Shown in pieces: positions 51,247 to 61,417 of a DNA stretch of 64,000 nucleotides (positions within the stretch are counted from its first letter, which is position 1; each line of letters opens with the position of its first letter). The notes below the pieces were generated by a model. That model searched no databases. It saw only the letters and a program-made list of their open reading frames with translations, and was not told the DNA's origin. Both the position numbers and the translations under genes were made by a program. This DNA comes from JABDBL01 sp963845445. Its GTDB lineage: Bacteria; Cyanobacteriota; Vampirovibrionia; Obscuribacterales; Obscuribacteraceae. Where the stretch lies: assembly GCA_963845445.1 (NCBI GenBank), contig CAWJSE010000003.1:558001-622000 (forward strand). Direction: 5' to 3'.

Positions 51247-54200
51247 TTAGAAAGAGAACAAGAATTCTAGATCTTCTTTAGTCAATTCTTTGGCAATTGA
51301 CTCGTCGCCAGCACCAATAATTAAGTCGGCTAATTCTTTCTTTTTCTTTTGTAAGGCAATAATTTTTTCTTCTACTGTACCGCGAGTAATAAGTTTGTAA
51401 TTGAAAACATGGCGTGTCTGTCCAATACGGTGTGCACGGTCTGTAGCTTGGTTTTCGACAGCTGGATTCCACCAAGGGTCATAATGAATGACATAATCGG
51501 CGCCGGTTAAATTCAAACCGGTACCACCAGCTTTCAGGCTAATCAAGAAAATGGGAATAGTAGGATCGGCATTGAAGCGATTCACACGATCTAGGCGCTC
51601 TTTAGCAGGAACTTGTCCGTCTATATACTCGTAAGTGTAGCCAGCAGCTTGTAATTCTTTTTCGATAATAGAAAGCATTGAGACAAATGAACTAAAAACA
51701 AGTATTTTGTGTCCTTCTTCGACAATTTCACCGATCATAGCCATCAAGGCTGTCAGTTTTGCTGAGCCAAGTGGTGGGGATGAACCATTACCATTGCTCT
51801 TGCTACCGTTTTCACCATTTTTACCGCCATTAGACTTAGTTGGCATAGTAGAAACCTTTTCGGTTCTCACTTTAGATTGAGGCGGATCTTTAACTATGCG
51901 CGGATCACAGCATACTTGGCGCAATCTAAGCAGAGCGGTAAGCACTGAAATTGGCGATCTTGTTTTTCCATCAGATCCGATTTCACTGAATACCTTTTGC
52001 CTGCATTCATCAAGCACATCCAAATACAATGCGCGCTGATCATCTTCCAGTTCGCACAGATTGACAATGTCAGTGCGGTCGGGTAATTCTTTTTCCACCT
52101 GGCTTTTAAGCCGTCGCAAGATAAAAGGACTGACAATCTTTCTAAGCTTTTGCCCAGCGCCTTCCATACCTGCCTCAATTGGCCTTTCATAAGAATCGTT
52201 AAAGTCTTTATAGGCACCTAAAAATTCTGGCATTAAGAAATCGAAAAGCGACCAAAGTTCTTTCAACCTGTTTTCTACAGGCGTACCAGACAAGGCTATA
52301 CGATGAAAAGCTTTGATACTTTTGCAACCAATAGCTCCCACAGAATCAGGGTTTTTAATATTTTGTGCTTCGTCAAGAACTAAATATTCAAATTGATATT
52401 TTTTCAAAGTTTCATAATCACGGCGGATGATACCGTATGTGGTGAATACTACATCTGGACAACGCAAATTATCAGGACTTAAACGCGAAAGAATCTCATT
52501 ACGATCGCGTCCCAAGAATAAAGCAGTGACAATGGAAGGAGTGAATTTTTGTGCTTCGCTGAGCCAATTATATACCACTGACGTAGGAGCAACCACTAGC
52601 GACGGCGCGCGCTTCGGGCTGCCATTTTTATTTTTATGATGAGTTAGCAATAATGCCAGGGTTTGAATCGTTTTACCTAAACCCATATCGTCAGCAAGGA
52701 TACCCGCTAACCCGTATTCGCGCAAAAATCCTAGCCAATTGCAGCCTTCCTGCTGATATTCTCTTAAACTTCCTGAGAAATCTTTGTTTATAGTCAATAA
52801 AGGTAAACTACCGAAGTTGTAAATTTTTTCTACGAACTTGCTAAATCCGACATCTGGTACTATTTTTACTCCATTGGTTTCAAGAGCATGTAAAATCAAT
52901 AAAGCTTGATACAGTGGTCTGGACTTTTCTTGGCTTTGTCCAATCAATTTAAGCAAACCAAGCAAAGTGGTTGCTTCCAGATGAACATTTTTGCTGTCAG
53001 GTAATTTGACATAATTTCGATTTCGGAAAAGACTTTCGACGACATTGCCAAAAGGAACAGACTGTCCATCACTCGAACATAACAAGTCAAGATCAAACTT
53101 GTAAGAATCTTCGGTTAAAGAAAGCTTCGCTTCCAAGTTTAAGCCCTCGCCGCTCACCCGGTAAATATTTAAGTTCTCAAAGCCGGATATTTCCCAATCG
53201 GCACATTGGGGGGAGGAGAGGTAATAGACGGCGTCCAAAGCAGGTTCGGCCACAAAGAAAAATCGATCAACAAGCACTCGATCTGGCTGCAAATTGTTTA
53301 AAAATCTGCGCACTTCGCTTTCTTGAGCCCAGGCGCGTCTAACCCAAACACTTTGTCCGTTCTCCGAAATGGTTCGAGTATAAGTTTCTGACTCAACAGC
53401 AGAAGTTTCATCTCGTGAAGGTAATACAAGCTCGCCATAGCGAAACCCAAGACTGACTTCTAACTGCACATCATCGGGATTACTTTCGCCCGCCTCTCTA
53501 TTAGCACGTTGCTTTTCACTTAATTTAATTACAACTTGAGGGGGCTCCGTTATTGCCACCGGAATTGGTGCAGAAGAATCATCAAGTCGCACTGCCATTC
53601 GTTTCATTAATACCGGCAAATCAACCGAAAGAAATTTAGGCACTATATCAAGCTTTATGGTCATTTGACCAAAAGCATCAAAATAAGGGAAAAGCCTATG
53701 TATCGGGCTTAAATCAATAGGGTAAAAAGCATTTTCTGACAACACCCAACTAGAACTTCCCATAAAATAAATCGCATGCTCAAGCGCAGTGCCATCTTCT
53801 TTAAGGGCGGCAAGTTTCAATAATAATTCACCGTTCTCTGTCTCCGATAAAATTGCTTGAGGTTTAACAGCCTCATGGCAGAATGATAGTTTCTCATTAT
53901 TAATTGTATTGACTAATTGGCAGCATACACTTAAATGTCCTACTACAATACCTTCTTCACCACGCGGGATGCGATGCCCACCAGCAGTTCCTTTTGTAGT
54001 TTGGGGCAAAGAAGCAAGATATTTAATCAGACGATACATACGAGAGCCAGATTCAAAAGTATCCATTGTTTCTGGCGGCACTTTGAGTATATTTACTTTG
54101 CCTTGGGGGGTATCGGGTATAATACCTACAATTAGTGCTAAAGGCTTTTCTAGAACAAGCATGCCTAGACTCACTTCAGAATGGGCGAGAGACAGAAGAG

Positions 54201-54687
54201 CCTCAATATTAGCTTTGCTTGATTCGGAAACGGCTGTAGAGTCGTCTGATTGCGCGCTTTGGGCATTGACCACTTTACTTACCAAAGATCTTGGATCATC
54301 GAGCAAATCTTTCGCTTTTGACGCTCGCTCTTGTCCACTTTCTCTGCTTGAATCTGATTCAGCTAAATCAAAACGCGTACCCGGTGCTATTCGAGCAATA
54401 TGGGTGAGCAGAACAGCAATCGAATGTTTGCAAAGTTCTTCGAAATACGGGCAAGAACAATCTGCCTTAAACTCATTGCTACTAACTACTTTAACTGTGA
54501 CTTTATATGGTTGGGGCTCTGATCCAATAACCAAAGCTTCTATATAATCGCCATTTGCACTCTCTTCATACTTGAGTACTTTTTTCCGGCGGTAATATTG
54601 CACACCACGACGATAAACAGGTTCGCTAGCTGCCTCTTGAACTGCAGTGAGTGAAATTCCTAATTTTCGCTGAGAAGCTGGTTTCAT
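51247..54687 (-). CDS. SWI2/SNF2 family helicase with SWIM zinc finger
   Basis: 1146 residues. The SWIM finger is at about 70-95 (CSCPYFEELCKHSIAVLL). A middle part of about 550 residues is of the SNF2-associated bacterial type. The motor starts near 660 with ADDMGLGKTIQTLALLL (Walker A), LDEAQNIKN (DEAQ box), IALSGTPVENRL and, in the C-terminal half, YIDGQVPAKERL, SLKAGGTGLNLTGADYVIHYDPWWNP and ATDRAHRIGQTRHV. A Gly/Asn/Ser-rich insert sits between the lobes. Bacterial members (RapA- and HelZ-like) move along DNA or remodel nucleoprotein; the precise role is not known. Single gene. Confidence 0.93.
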   Translation of the reverse strand: MKPASQRKLGISLTAVQEAASEPVYRRGVQYYRRKKVLKYEESANGDYIEALVIGSEPQPYKVTVKVVSSNEFKADCSCPYFEELCKHSIAVLLTHIARIAPGTRFDLAESDSSRESGQERASKAKDLLDDPRSLVSKVVNAQSAQSDDSTAVSESSKANIEALLSLAHSEVSLGMLVLEKPLALIVGIIPDTPQGKVNILKVPPETMDTFESGSRMYRLIKYLASLPQTTKGTAGGHRIPRGEEGIVVGHLSVCCQLVNTINNEKLSFCHEAVKPQAILSETENGELLLKLAALKEDGTALEHAIYFMGSSSWVLSENAFYPIDLSPIHRLFPYFDAFGQMTIKLDIVPKFLSVDLPVLMKRMAVRLDDSSAPIPVAITEPPQVVIKLSEKQRANREAGESNPDDVQLEVSLGFRYGELVLPSRDETSAVESETYTRTISENGQSVWVRRAWAQESEVRRFLNNLQPDRVLVDRFFFVAEPALDAVYYLSSPQCADWEISGFENLNIYRVSGEGLNLEAKLSLTEDSYKFDLDLLCSSDGQSVPFGNVVESLFRNRNYVKLPDSKNVHLEATTLLGLLKLIGQSQEKSRPLYQALLILHALETNGVKIVPDVGFSKFVEKIYNFGSLPLLTINKDFSGSLREYQQEGCNWLGFLREYGLAGILADDMGLGKTIQTLALLLTHHKNKNGSPKRAPSLVVAPTSVVYNWLSEAQKFTPSIVTALFLGRDRNEILSRLSPDNLRCPDVVFTTYGIIRRDYETLKKYQFEYLVLDEAQNIKNPDSVGAIGCKSIKAFHRIALSGTPVENRLKELWSLFDFLMPEFLGAYKDFNDSYERPIEAGMEGAGQKLRKIVSPFILRRLKSQVEKELPDRTDIVNLCELEDDQRALYLDVLDECRQKVFSEIGSDGKTRSPISVLTALLRLRQVCCDPRIVKDPPQSKVRTEKVSTMPTKSNGGKNGENGSKSNGNGSSPPLGSAKLTALMAMIGEIVEEGHKILVFSSFVSMLSIIEKELQAAGYTYEYIDGQVPAKERLDRVNRFNADPTIPIFLISLKAGGTGLNLTGADYVIHYDPWWNPAVENQATDRAHRIGQTRHVFNYKLITRGTVEEKIIALQKKKKELADLIIGAGDESIAKELTKEDLEFLFSF

Positions 54688-54941
54688 ATCATGAAGCTCT
54701 TAGGGTGCCACGTATTCCCTTTAACCTGCTAAACAGCAAGTTGATTCAATAACCTCATATATTAAAACGCACCTAAATAAGGGCGCCAAAATTTGGGCTA
54801 TCGCGACTATGCATAAAGCTTATCACGAACTGGCAATGTTAAAAGAGCCTGGTAGTAAGGGGATAAATAATTAAATTGCCTCTTTACTTCGCCAGTATAA
54901 TAAAAATTGGTTTAGAATGAAAGGTGCGGGGTGACGAATTA

Positions 54942-55979
54942 ATGGTCGGTGATAGGTCTAACCAACTGCTGGGCGAACTCTTAACAGAGGCCGGTTTGTT
55001 AGAAATAGATGATTTAAGAGAAGCCGCGCATATTGCCCGCGGTCAGAATCTTCCTATTGGAAAAGTTTTAGTGATGTCTGGTTACATCTCAAAAGAACTT
55101 TTGAAAGCTTCGATTGAGGTGCAATCTCGTCTAAAAGATGATCAGATTGAATACGATTCAGCCATGAAAGCGTTAAATCTGGTAAGCACCGTCAAGTGCT
55201 CATTAGAAGAAGCTCTCACTAAATTGGGCATAGAACCACTTAGATCTGCTGATTCAACAAGTTATCGCTTGGGCGCACTTTTATTAGGCTCATCTTTGGT
55301 TAGTCAGTCGGATTTTGACGCGGCCTTGGCGGAGAGTCATCGCTGTGGTTTGCCACTAGGCAGAGTGTTGGTCAATCTGGAAATACTTTCAGAGGAGACG
55401 ATTGATGATGCCTTAGGCATTCAAAAGCTGTTGCGTGGTGGTCAAATAACTAAAGAGGAAGCTATCGAATCTTTAGTTGAAAGCAAAGAGAAAAAACTGA
55501 GCGATCACGAAAATGCACTCGCTAAGGCAGAGCAAAGCAATTCCCAAAAATTGACAGCATCCGTTGAAACAGTTAGTACTACCGTGGAGACAGAAGCTAT
55601 ATCGCTTGAGAATGCCGGAGACACATTGATCAAGGACGCAGAACAAAAGACGCCTAATCAAGCATTTCCTAAATTAGAGAGCTTGACCCTGCACCACATG
55701 CTACTTATGGCAGGACTGGTCCAAACATCCGCATTAGAAAGTGCAATCAAGGATGGATTAAAAAAGCCAGAGATTATGGGAATTATTTTAAAACGCTCGG
55801 GTATATTGGAAGATTTTGTAATAGATGCTGCTCAAGAATGTTGTCAACTAATAGCTGCCGGACACCTAAAGCCTGAACAAGCGATAATAGTCCTACATCA
55901 ATGCCAGCGCACACGCAATTCGATACGAGACTGTCTATTCGAGTTTGGTTGGAAAGAAAAAAGCCAGATTGTTTGGTGA
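54942..55979 (+). CDS. MshEN (GspE N-terminal)-like repeat protein
   Basis: About 345 residues, paralogue of the 649-residue protein at 36-38 kb. It has clear units near the start (LGELLTEAGLLEIDDLREA... IGKVLVMSGYISKELLKASI), in the middle (LGALLLGSSLVSQSDFDAAL... LGRVLVNLEILSEETIDDAL) and a weaker one near 250 (LHHMLLMAGLVQTSALESAI). No ATPase or output domain. The ATG at 54942 has GGGGTGA upstream; GTG 54924 is the alternative. Some MshEN domains bind cyclic di-GMP, so it may be a soluble sensor or adaptor. Confidence 0.7.
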   Translation: MVGDRSNQLLGELLTEAGLLEIDDLREAAHIARGQNLPIGKVLVMSGYISKELLKASIEVQSRLKDDQIEYDSAMKALNLVSTVKCSLEEALTKLGIEPLRSADSTSYRLGALLLGSSLVSQSDFDAALAESHRCGLPLGRVLVNLEILSEETIDDALGIQKLLRGGQITKEEAIESLVESKEKKLSDHENALAKAEQSNSQKLTASVETVSTTVETEAISLENAGDTLIKDAEQKTPNQAFPKLESLTLHHMLLMAGLVQTSALESAIKDGLKKPEIMGIILKRSGILEDFVIDAAQECCQLIAAGHLKPEQAIIVLHQCQRTRNSIRDCLFEFGWKEKSQIVW

Positions 55980-56084
55980 AGAGCTTAGTTTTAACATGAA
56001 ATAGAAGTTCTTGAAAATCGATTTATGGTATGAATTTGCCATACTAATAATTGATAAATTACTCTACATTACAGGAGAGTTGGG

Positions 56085-56695
56085 ATGTTACAGCAAAAAT
56101 TACATTATAAGCCCTATGTTGAGAAGGATTTCACCCATCTTAAAGGTCTAACCGGAATTTCGGACAAAACACTAGAAATTCACCTGGGACTTTATTCTGG
56201 CTATGTGAAGAATACGAATATCCTCAATGAGAAGGTTGTCGAATTAATCGAAGGCAATAAATCGGGTAGCCCTGAATATAGCGAAATAAAAAGACGATAT
56301 GGCTTCGAATACAACGGCATGCGTTTACATGAGTATTATTTCGGCAATCTAAAATCGGGCGGCTCTGAATTAAAAGAAAGTTCGACCTTAGGCAAAACTA
56401 TAGCCGAAACATATGGAGAGCTTGCTGCTTGGAAAAACGACTTCGCCAAAGTAGGTAGCATGCGCGGGGTCGGCTGGGCTATTCTTTTCAAGACCCAATG
56501 ACTAAAGTTCTTTCTAATCATTGGATCACTTTACATGAAGAAGGCAATATAGCGGGCTTTGTGCCAATTTTGGTCATGGATGTTTGGGAGCATGCCTTCC
56601 TGCTTGACTATAAGCCGGCTGAACGGAGCAAATATATAGAAGCTTTCTTTAGCAATGTCGACTGGTCAGTAGTAGAAAGCCGGCTCTTGAAGTAG
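56085..56695 (+). pseudogene. Superoxide dismutase (Fe/Mn type), broken by one -1 shift at T4
   Basis: The first frame (56085-56501) has the helical N-terminal domain (MRLHEYYFGNLKSGG) and part of the alpha/beta domain (MRGVGWAILF). The second, from about 56485, has NHWITLHEEGN and the metal ligands in VMDVWEHAFLLDY (Asp and His). One more T at the T4 run 56485-56488 would give ILFQDPMTKVL and one protein of about 203 residues. The N-terminal His ligands of typical SodB (HHxxY) are less standard here: the first part reads LEIHLGLYSGYV. A long palindrome follows directly. Confidence 0.85.
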
Positions 56696-56753
56696 AAAAT
56701 TTACCATGAAAAAAGGGCGATTTATAAATCGCCCTTTTTCATGGTAAATTTTC
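56695..56753 (+). terminator. Near-perfect 59-base palindrome, terminator
   Basis: GAAAATTTACCATG... GGGCGATTTA pairs with TAAATCGCCC... CATGGTAAATTTTC over nearly 29 bases, with one extra A in the left arm. It starts at the last base of the superoxide dismutase gene. The inner part (GGGCGATTTATAAATCGCCCTTTTT) is a normal intrinsic terminator working in both directions; the outer arms extend far beyond need. Confidence 0.85.
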
Positions 56754-56791
56754 TTTAGCGAAACAATATTCGGTTTTATAGGCGTTTTATG

Positions 56792-57628
56792 ATGAAGCTG
56801 TTGTTGGAAGGAAGTCTCAGCGAGACTTTAATGTTAAAAGACTTGCTTGCAGGCATACTTCAGGCTGAAGCGCCCGGACTTTCTTTACTGGAGTTATTTG
56901 TTAATTCTGATGACCGATATGGAGAAATCTTTTTCTAGGAGGTCATTTTGTAGTTGGCTGCCGGTTGTGTAAAACAGACATGGGTGCTCAAGAAGCCTTA
57001 AATCATCTGTTACAGCTCAAACACGCTAGTTTTTATTACTATGCCTGCGAATCTTTAGATGCTTTGCCGCCAGAAAAAACTTTAAAAATCGATTTAAAGG
57101 AGTTGATAGCTAATTGGCAGATTGTACCCCCCATGTCTAGTAACGATTTGCTCGATAAAATCTTCGGTGACATTGAGAAAACTCCGGAGGTAGAAACTTT
57201 ATCTACTAAACCCAAGCATCAAACCGGAAGCTTCGAAGGAATCAAACAACTCTCCGGCAGGGACGATTCTAGTTCTCCTTTTAAAATTAAACAATCAGAT
57301 CCAGAATGGGAATTGGTCAATCCTCTATTGGTGGGCGGTGGGCCGGGTGACAGGGCCTATCAGTACTATCGGCGATGAGTGGGATGATAATCCGCACTCG
57401 ACTCATGAGTTGCGAACTTTGGTTTCGGGTAAAGAATGGCAAAGGAAATTAAGAGACTTAATTTTGATTTTAGTTATGTTGTTAATTTCCCTAATTGTTG
57501 TTCTTTGTTTTGCTTGGTTACTAATGAATTCTCCCTCTTCAGAAGTATCGCCAAGACGATATTCATATCCCTTTTCCCGACATGGAAGCAAAAATACGCA
57601 AAACCCTAACCATCCAATATTGCGTTAA
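56792..57628 (+). pseudogene. DUF4388-like protein with C-terminal membrane span, frame broken twice
   Basis: The start region (MKLLLEGSLSETLMLKDLL... ERYGEIFF-like) and, in another frame, LGGHFVVGCRLCKTDMGAQE and ALNHLLQLKHASFYYY form one DUF4388-type domain, seen in bacterial regulators. The first break is at T5 (56930-56934), where one more T restores the frame. The second is in a G-rich stretch around 57320-57345, after which VTGPISTIGDEWDDN and a membrane span (LILILVMLLISLIVVLCFAWLL) follow to 57628. Rejoined, it has about 280 residues with a short cytoplasmic or outer tail. It ends six bases before cmk. Confidence 0.6.
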
Positions 57629-57633
57629 CGGCA

Positions 57634-58326
57634 ATGTCGCAGAATAATAGACTGATTAAAATAGCCATAGATGGTCCAGCTGGTGCAGGAAAATCGACGG
57701 TAGCTCGCTTAGTATCACAGAAACTAGGGTACTCTTACCTTGACACCGGTGCGATGTATCGGGCAATTACCCTTGCAGTTTTGCGAGCTAATATACCCTT
57801 CGATGATGATGAAGCAATTGCAGCTCTAGTTAGAAGCTGTAAGCTCGAAGTTAAAACTGATAGTACTCTTACTAATCAATTATTTTTGGACGGCGAAAAT
57901 GTGACAAAAGAAATACGCGAACCAGCAGTTAGTGCCGCAGTAAGTGATGTATCCAATACATTAGCGGTGCGAAAAATGCTGGTAGAGAAACAACGGCTGA
58001 TAGCTGCTAAGGGCGGCGTAGTCTTGGATGGCAGAGATATTGGTACTGTTGTTCTTCCGCATGCAGAACTCAAAATATATTTAATTGCGTCGCTAGCGGT
58101 ACGAGCCGAGAGACGCTATTTGGAGCTAAAACAAAGCAATGACCAAATATCGTTATCTGAATTAACTAAAGCAATTGAACAACGAGACACAAAAGATGCT
58201 AATAACACTTATGGTCCTATGCACGCTGCAAAAGACGCAATTACTCTAGATACAGACTATCTAAGCATCGCCGATGTAGTAGAAAAAATTGTACAAATGG
58301 CAAAAGAGAGAATGCTTACAAACTAA
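57634..58326 (+). CDS. cmk: Cytidylate kinase
   Basis: 230 residues. It phosphorylates CMP and dCMP. Walker A IAIDGPAGAGKSTVARLVSQ, then YLDTGAMYRAITL, VVLDGRDIGTVVLP and the lid region with RRYLELKQSN match the family, and the bacterial insert domain is present at about 65-125. The length is typical. It follows the DUF4388-like gene closely and is convergent with the Ski2-like helicase gene. Confidence 0.95.
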   Translation: MSQNNRLIKIAIDGPAGAGKSTVARLVSQKLGYSYLDTGAMYRAITLAVLRANIPFDDDEAIAALVRSCKLEVKTDSTLTNQLFLDGENVTKEIREPAVSAAVSDVSNTLAVRKMLVEKQRLIAAKGGVVLDGRDIGTVVLPHAELKIYLIASLAVRAERRYLELKQSNDQISLSELTKAIEQRDTKDANNTYGPMHAAKDAITLDTDYLSIADVVEKIVQMAKERMLTN

Positions 58327-58339
58327 TTATGACAGCCAA

Positions 58340-60451
58340 CTAAACATCTTCCTTTATCTCATCACGTGAGATAAGTTTTTCTGCTTGTTGAGCTAATAAT
58401 ACAAGTTCTTCTTTCATGGCCGGGGCTCTTTTGATTTGTCTGCATAAATCAAGAGTTCGTCTTAGTACGCGCACTATGTCACCTTCGTCTAATTTACTGT
58501 TCTCATTAAGTTCAGACCAGGTAGCCCCTTGAGCCCATCTTTGCGTGAGATAGCAAAAAGTAGAACCGTATTGCACCGGGATGTCTACTGAAAATTGTCT
58601 TTGCAATTTAATTACCCGGCGAGCAATTTTATTTATTTGTGCCAGAGTATACTCAAGCTGTGGACTAATCATATTGCTATACGGACTTCGCATTCTGTCA
58701 TCATAACGGCTTGCTTCTGTCACCAGTGCTGTGACAATGGCGACAAATTCGTCTGCTTTAAGATCTTCTAGTAAACCACTTATACATACTTCGGCCAGAA
58801 AAAATTCATTTGTAGCACGAATGCCTTGGGCTAAATGTCCCAGCTTAGTCGGTTTACTGCCATCCAAATAGCCGGATAAAGTGAGCACATTGCTTAGGGC
58901 TTGAAAATTTAACCAGTATTTACTTGTTTCTCTTTGTATATGTCTATCTAAAAATTTAATTCGTTCAATCGACTTGGCAATTCTTTTTTCTTGTCCAGGA
59001 GATTTTTGCAAACTTTCGATTTTTTGTTCTAAAGCCATTCTTTCTTCATAGAATGGTGACAAATTTTGATTGACTAAATATTGGCCAAAACTTGCTTCAA
59101 TCAGATCTTTGGCTTGGTCAGGTGTATGTGTTTCTAGTAAATTTAAAACCATACCATAGGAGGGGCTAAACCTGCTGGCTAAAGGATCTGGCGGCGCAAC
59201 GGCTAGTCGAGCTGCATCCTGCACTGACTCGAAGGGATGATGCAAAATAACAACATGACCTAGGTCGTCCATACCTCGTCTGCCAGCGCGTCCAGACATT
59301 TGCAAAAACTCAGAAGCTCTTAATTGACGATGTCCTTCATCTGTTCTCTTTTCCAACGAACTGATAACAGTAGTACGGGCAGGCATATTTATACCTGCTG
59401 CTAAGGTTTCTGTTGCAAATACTACTTTAATTAACCCTTGCTGAAAAAGCTTTTCAATTAAACCCTTCCAGCTGGGAAGCATGCCAGCATGGTGCACAGA
59501 AAGACCATTGAGCAAATAAGGCATATGGGCGTGTTCTGCCAGTCCTGAATTTGGATTAGCGGCAAAATAAGCATCAACGTTTTCTTTAAGTATTTTTGCC
59601 TCCGTTTTGCTTACCAGTGGCAAATTAGCGCAATGACGCATAGCTTGTTCACAACCACGGCGAGAAAAAACAAAATATATAGCAGGCAGCATTTGTCTAT
59701 CAGCCAGAGCAGCTACCACATCTGCTGGATGAGAAACCTCACTTCCTCTTTGTTTATATTTAGGACCACGACCGCCTTTTGTTTTAGTAAACTTACCCCG
59801 CAAAGATGGATGTATTTGACGATTATTGTCTAACAAAGAGAATAATTTTCGCTCAGCAAAATAGTAAAAGCGTAACGGTACAGGTCTATAATTAGACGAA
59901 ACCAAAGCCGAGGGTCCATGAGCTTCATCAATCCAATTTGTCAATTCATCGGCATTGGCAATGGTGGCAGAGAGGGCAATTAATTGCAATTCGCGCGGCG
60001 CATAAATAATAGATTCTTCCCATACTGTGCCTCGTTCAGCATCATTCATATAGTGACATTCGTCGAGCACAACATAAATAACATTGCGCAAATTATGCTT
60101 AATTTCACCAAATATAGTACCATAGAGCATATTGCGAAAAACTTCGGTAGTCATAACAACAATAGGAGCTTCCCGGTTTATTGAAGTATCACCGGTGAGC
60201 AGTCCCACATTTTCTGCTCCGTAAGCATGCTGAAAGTCGTGAAATTTTTGATTGGATAATGCCTTTAGGGGCGTGGTGTAATAACAACGCTTATTCGCCT
60301 TTATGGCAATGGCTACAGCATATTCGGCAATGGCGGTTTTTCCTGCTCCAGTGGGGGCACACACTACTACGCTTATACCTTCTTGCAAATGATTAATGGC
60401 GTCTAACTGAAAACCATCGAGTTTATAGGGGAATTGCGAAACAGTGCTCAT
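58340..60451 (-). CDS. Ski2/Mtr4-like DEAD/DEAH helicase
   Basis: 703 residues. RNA or nucleic-acid helicase of superfamily 2. Motifs: CAPTGAGKTAIAEYA (I), TPLKALSNQKF (Ia), VLDECHYMND (II, DECH), ALSATIANADEL (III), AGINMPARTTVI (V), MSGRAGRRGMDDLGHVV (VI). The C-terminal part from about 400 is helical, as in cyanobacterial and plastid Ski2-like proteins. It probably unwinds structured RNA in turnover or processing. It starts with no partner and is convergent with cmk. Confidence 0.92.
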   Translation of the reverse strand: MSTVSQFPYKLDGFQLDAINHLQEGISVVVCAPTGAGKTAIAEYAVAIAIKANKRCYYTTPLKALSNQKFHDFQHAYGAENVGLLTGDTSINREAPIVVMTTEVFRNMLYGTIFGEIKHNLRNVIYVVLDECHYMNDAERGTVWEESIIYAPRELQLIALSATIANADELTNWIDEAHGPSALVSSNYRPVPLRFYYFAERKLFSLLDNNRQIHPSLRGKFTKTKGGRGPKYKQRGSEVSHPADVVAALADRQMLPAIYFVFSRRGCEQAMRHCANLPLVSKTEAKILKENVDAYFAANPNSGLAEHAHMPYLLNGLSVHHAGMLPSWKGLIEKLFQQGLIKVVFATETLAAGINMPARTTVISSLEKRTDEGHRQLRASEFLQMSGRAGRRGMDDLGHVVILHHPFESVQDAARLAVAPPDPLASRFSPSYGMVLNLLETHTPDQAKDLIEASFGQYLVNQNLSPFYEERMALEQKIESLQKSPGQEKRIAKSIERIKFLDRHIQRETSKYWLNFQALSNVLTLSGYLDGSKPTKLGHLAQGIRATNEFFLAEVCISGLLEDLKADEFVAIVTALVTEASRYDDRMRSPYSNMISPQLEYTLAQINKIARRVIKLQRQFSVDIPVQYGSTFCYLTQRWAQGATWSELNENSKLDEGDIVRVLRRTLDLCRQIKRAPAMKEELVLLAQQAEKLISRDEIKEDV

Positions 60452-60553
60452 AGTGAATTTGTCAAATCATGGAATTCATATCGATCGAGTATTTTGGGGT
60501 TCATGACTATCTTATCGAAGCTCTATGAATTATAGCCAGTTTGACAAAATTGT

Positions 60554-60919
60554 TCATTGTCCTAATGTTTCGCCCATGGCTCGACGCACTGCGTGATGGA
60601 GACGCCACATTAATGTTTCGTTGATACGATTACCTAAAGGTCCTTTAACCAGAAGTGATCTATGAAGCGTTGTCAATTGATCACCTTTGGCAACGGATTC
60701 GTGTGGCAGCCCGCCTTGCCCGGCAGGAATGATTATATGTGTATTGATATTAGCAGTAATATTAGAAAAGGTAGGCACCACCATATAGTCTTCTGCATAG
60801 GCATTGCGACTGTCTCTAGAAACAATTATTGCCGTTCTTGGTTGATGCGGATCTATAGACTGATTGGGTAAATTAACCCACCAGACCTCACCTTTTTTTG
60901 GAAACTTTTGTCTGCTCAT
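60554..60919 (-). CDS. MazF/PemK-type endoribonuclease toxin
   Basis: About 121 residues from the ATG at 60919 (GGAAG upstream; a longer frame further up is out of register with the fold). MazF/PemK fold: KKGEVWWVNLPNQSIDPHQPRTAIIVSRD with the conserved GEVWWV, PHQPR loop and the strand VVPTFSNIT; GDQLTTLHRSLL carries the conserved T/S. Such toxins cut mRNA at short motifs. It overlaps the antitoxin gene by 32 bases, so translation is coupled. Confidence 0.88.
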   Translation of the reverse strand: MSRQKFPKKGEVWWVNLPNQSIDPHQPRTAIIVSRDSRNAYAEDYMVVPTFSNITANINTHIIIPAGQGGLPHESVAKGDQLTTLHRSLLVKGPLGNRINETLMWRLHHAVRRAMGETLGQ

Positions 60920-61265
60920 TCTTCCAAATATGCTTAGCTGCCTCTGTTGTAATTTTTGTCCAGGCAGCATTTGCTGCTTTATCTTTATCAGTAAGACTGG
61001 TGTAATAAGCAATGTCTGCTTGTTCTTGCTGCCATCGATACCATACAAGCAACGCTTGTTCAAAAACAGCACTGCGATTAATGCCTGTTCGGCGCACATG
61101 CTCATCTATCGCTTTTAACAAAGATGCATTAATAGAAATTGTTACCTTTTCTCTGTTCTCCAAACCTGATTGTTCGGGCGAAGTCATATAAAGCCCAACG
61201 CCGGCATTCAAAGACTGATCTTGTTCTGTTGTAGTTGTGGATTCTTTAATCCTTGGGGTACGCAT
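60888..61265 (-). CDS. Ribbon-helix-helix antitoxin
   Basis: 125 residues. The central part KVTISINASLLKAIDEHVRRTGINRSAVFEQAL is a ribbon-helix-helix DNA-binding domain; the C-terminal half is helical and charged and probably wraps the toxin. The first 38 residues are an extra, disordered start. It precedes and overlaps the MazF-like gene, the standard order. It should repress its own promoter, located in the 150 bases before the tRNA gene on the other strand. Confidence 0.8.
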   Translation of the reverse strand: MRTPRIKESTTTTEQDQSLNAGVGLYMTSPEQSGLENREKVTISINASLLKAIDEHVRRTGINRSAVFEQALLVWYRWQQEQADIAYYTSLTDKDKAANAAWTKITTEAAKHIWKNEQTKVSKKR

Positions 61266-61417
61266 AATTGTTTGACCTAATATGAATACTTTTTATACCA
61301 CCATAATATCATACTTTTCGTAAGGACTGCTGATTAAATAGGCGTGTGACAAAAAAATAAAAGAAAAAGGCTTAAGATACCGCTATAATTTCACTGTTGT
61401 TAAAATAATAACTGTGT

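Noticed and set aside
53909..54547. Long open frame of 212 codons opposite the SNF2 helicase
   Set aside because: It lies entirely antisense to a strongly supported gene, has no ribosome-binding site and no recognisable composition.
60920..61105. N-terminal extension of the MazF-like toxin
   Set aside because: Those codons overlap the antitoxin gene in another frame; the family start and ribosome-binding site are at 60919.
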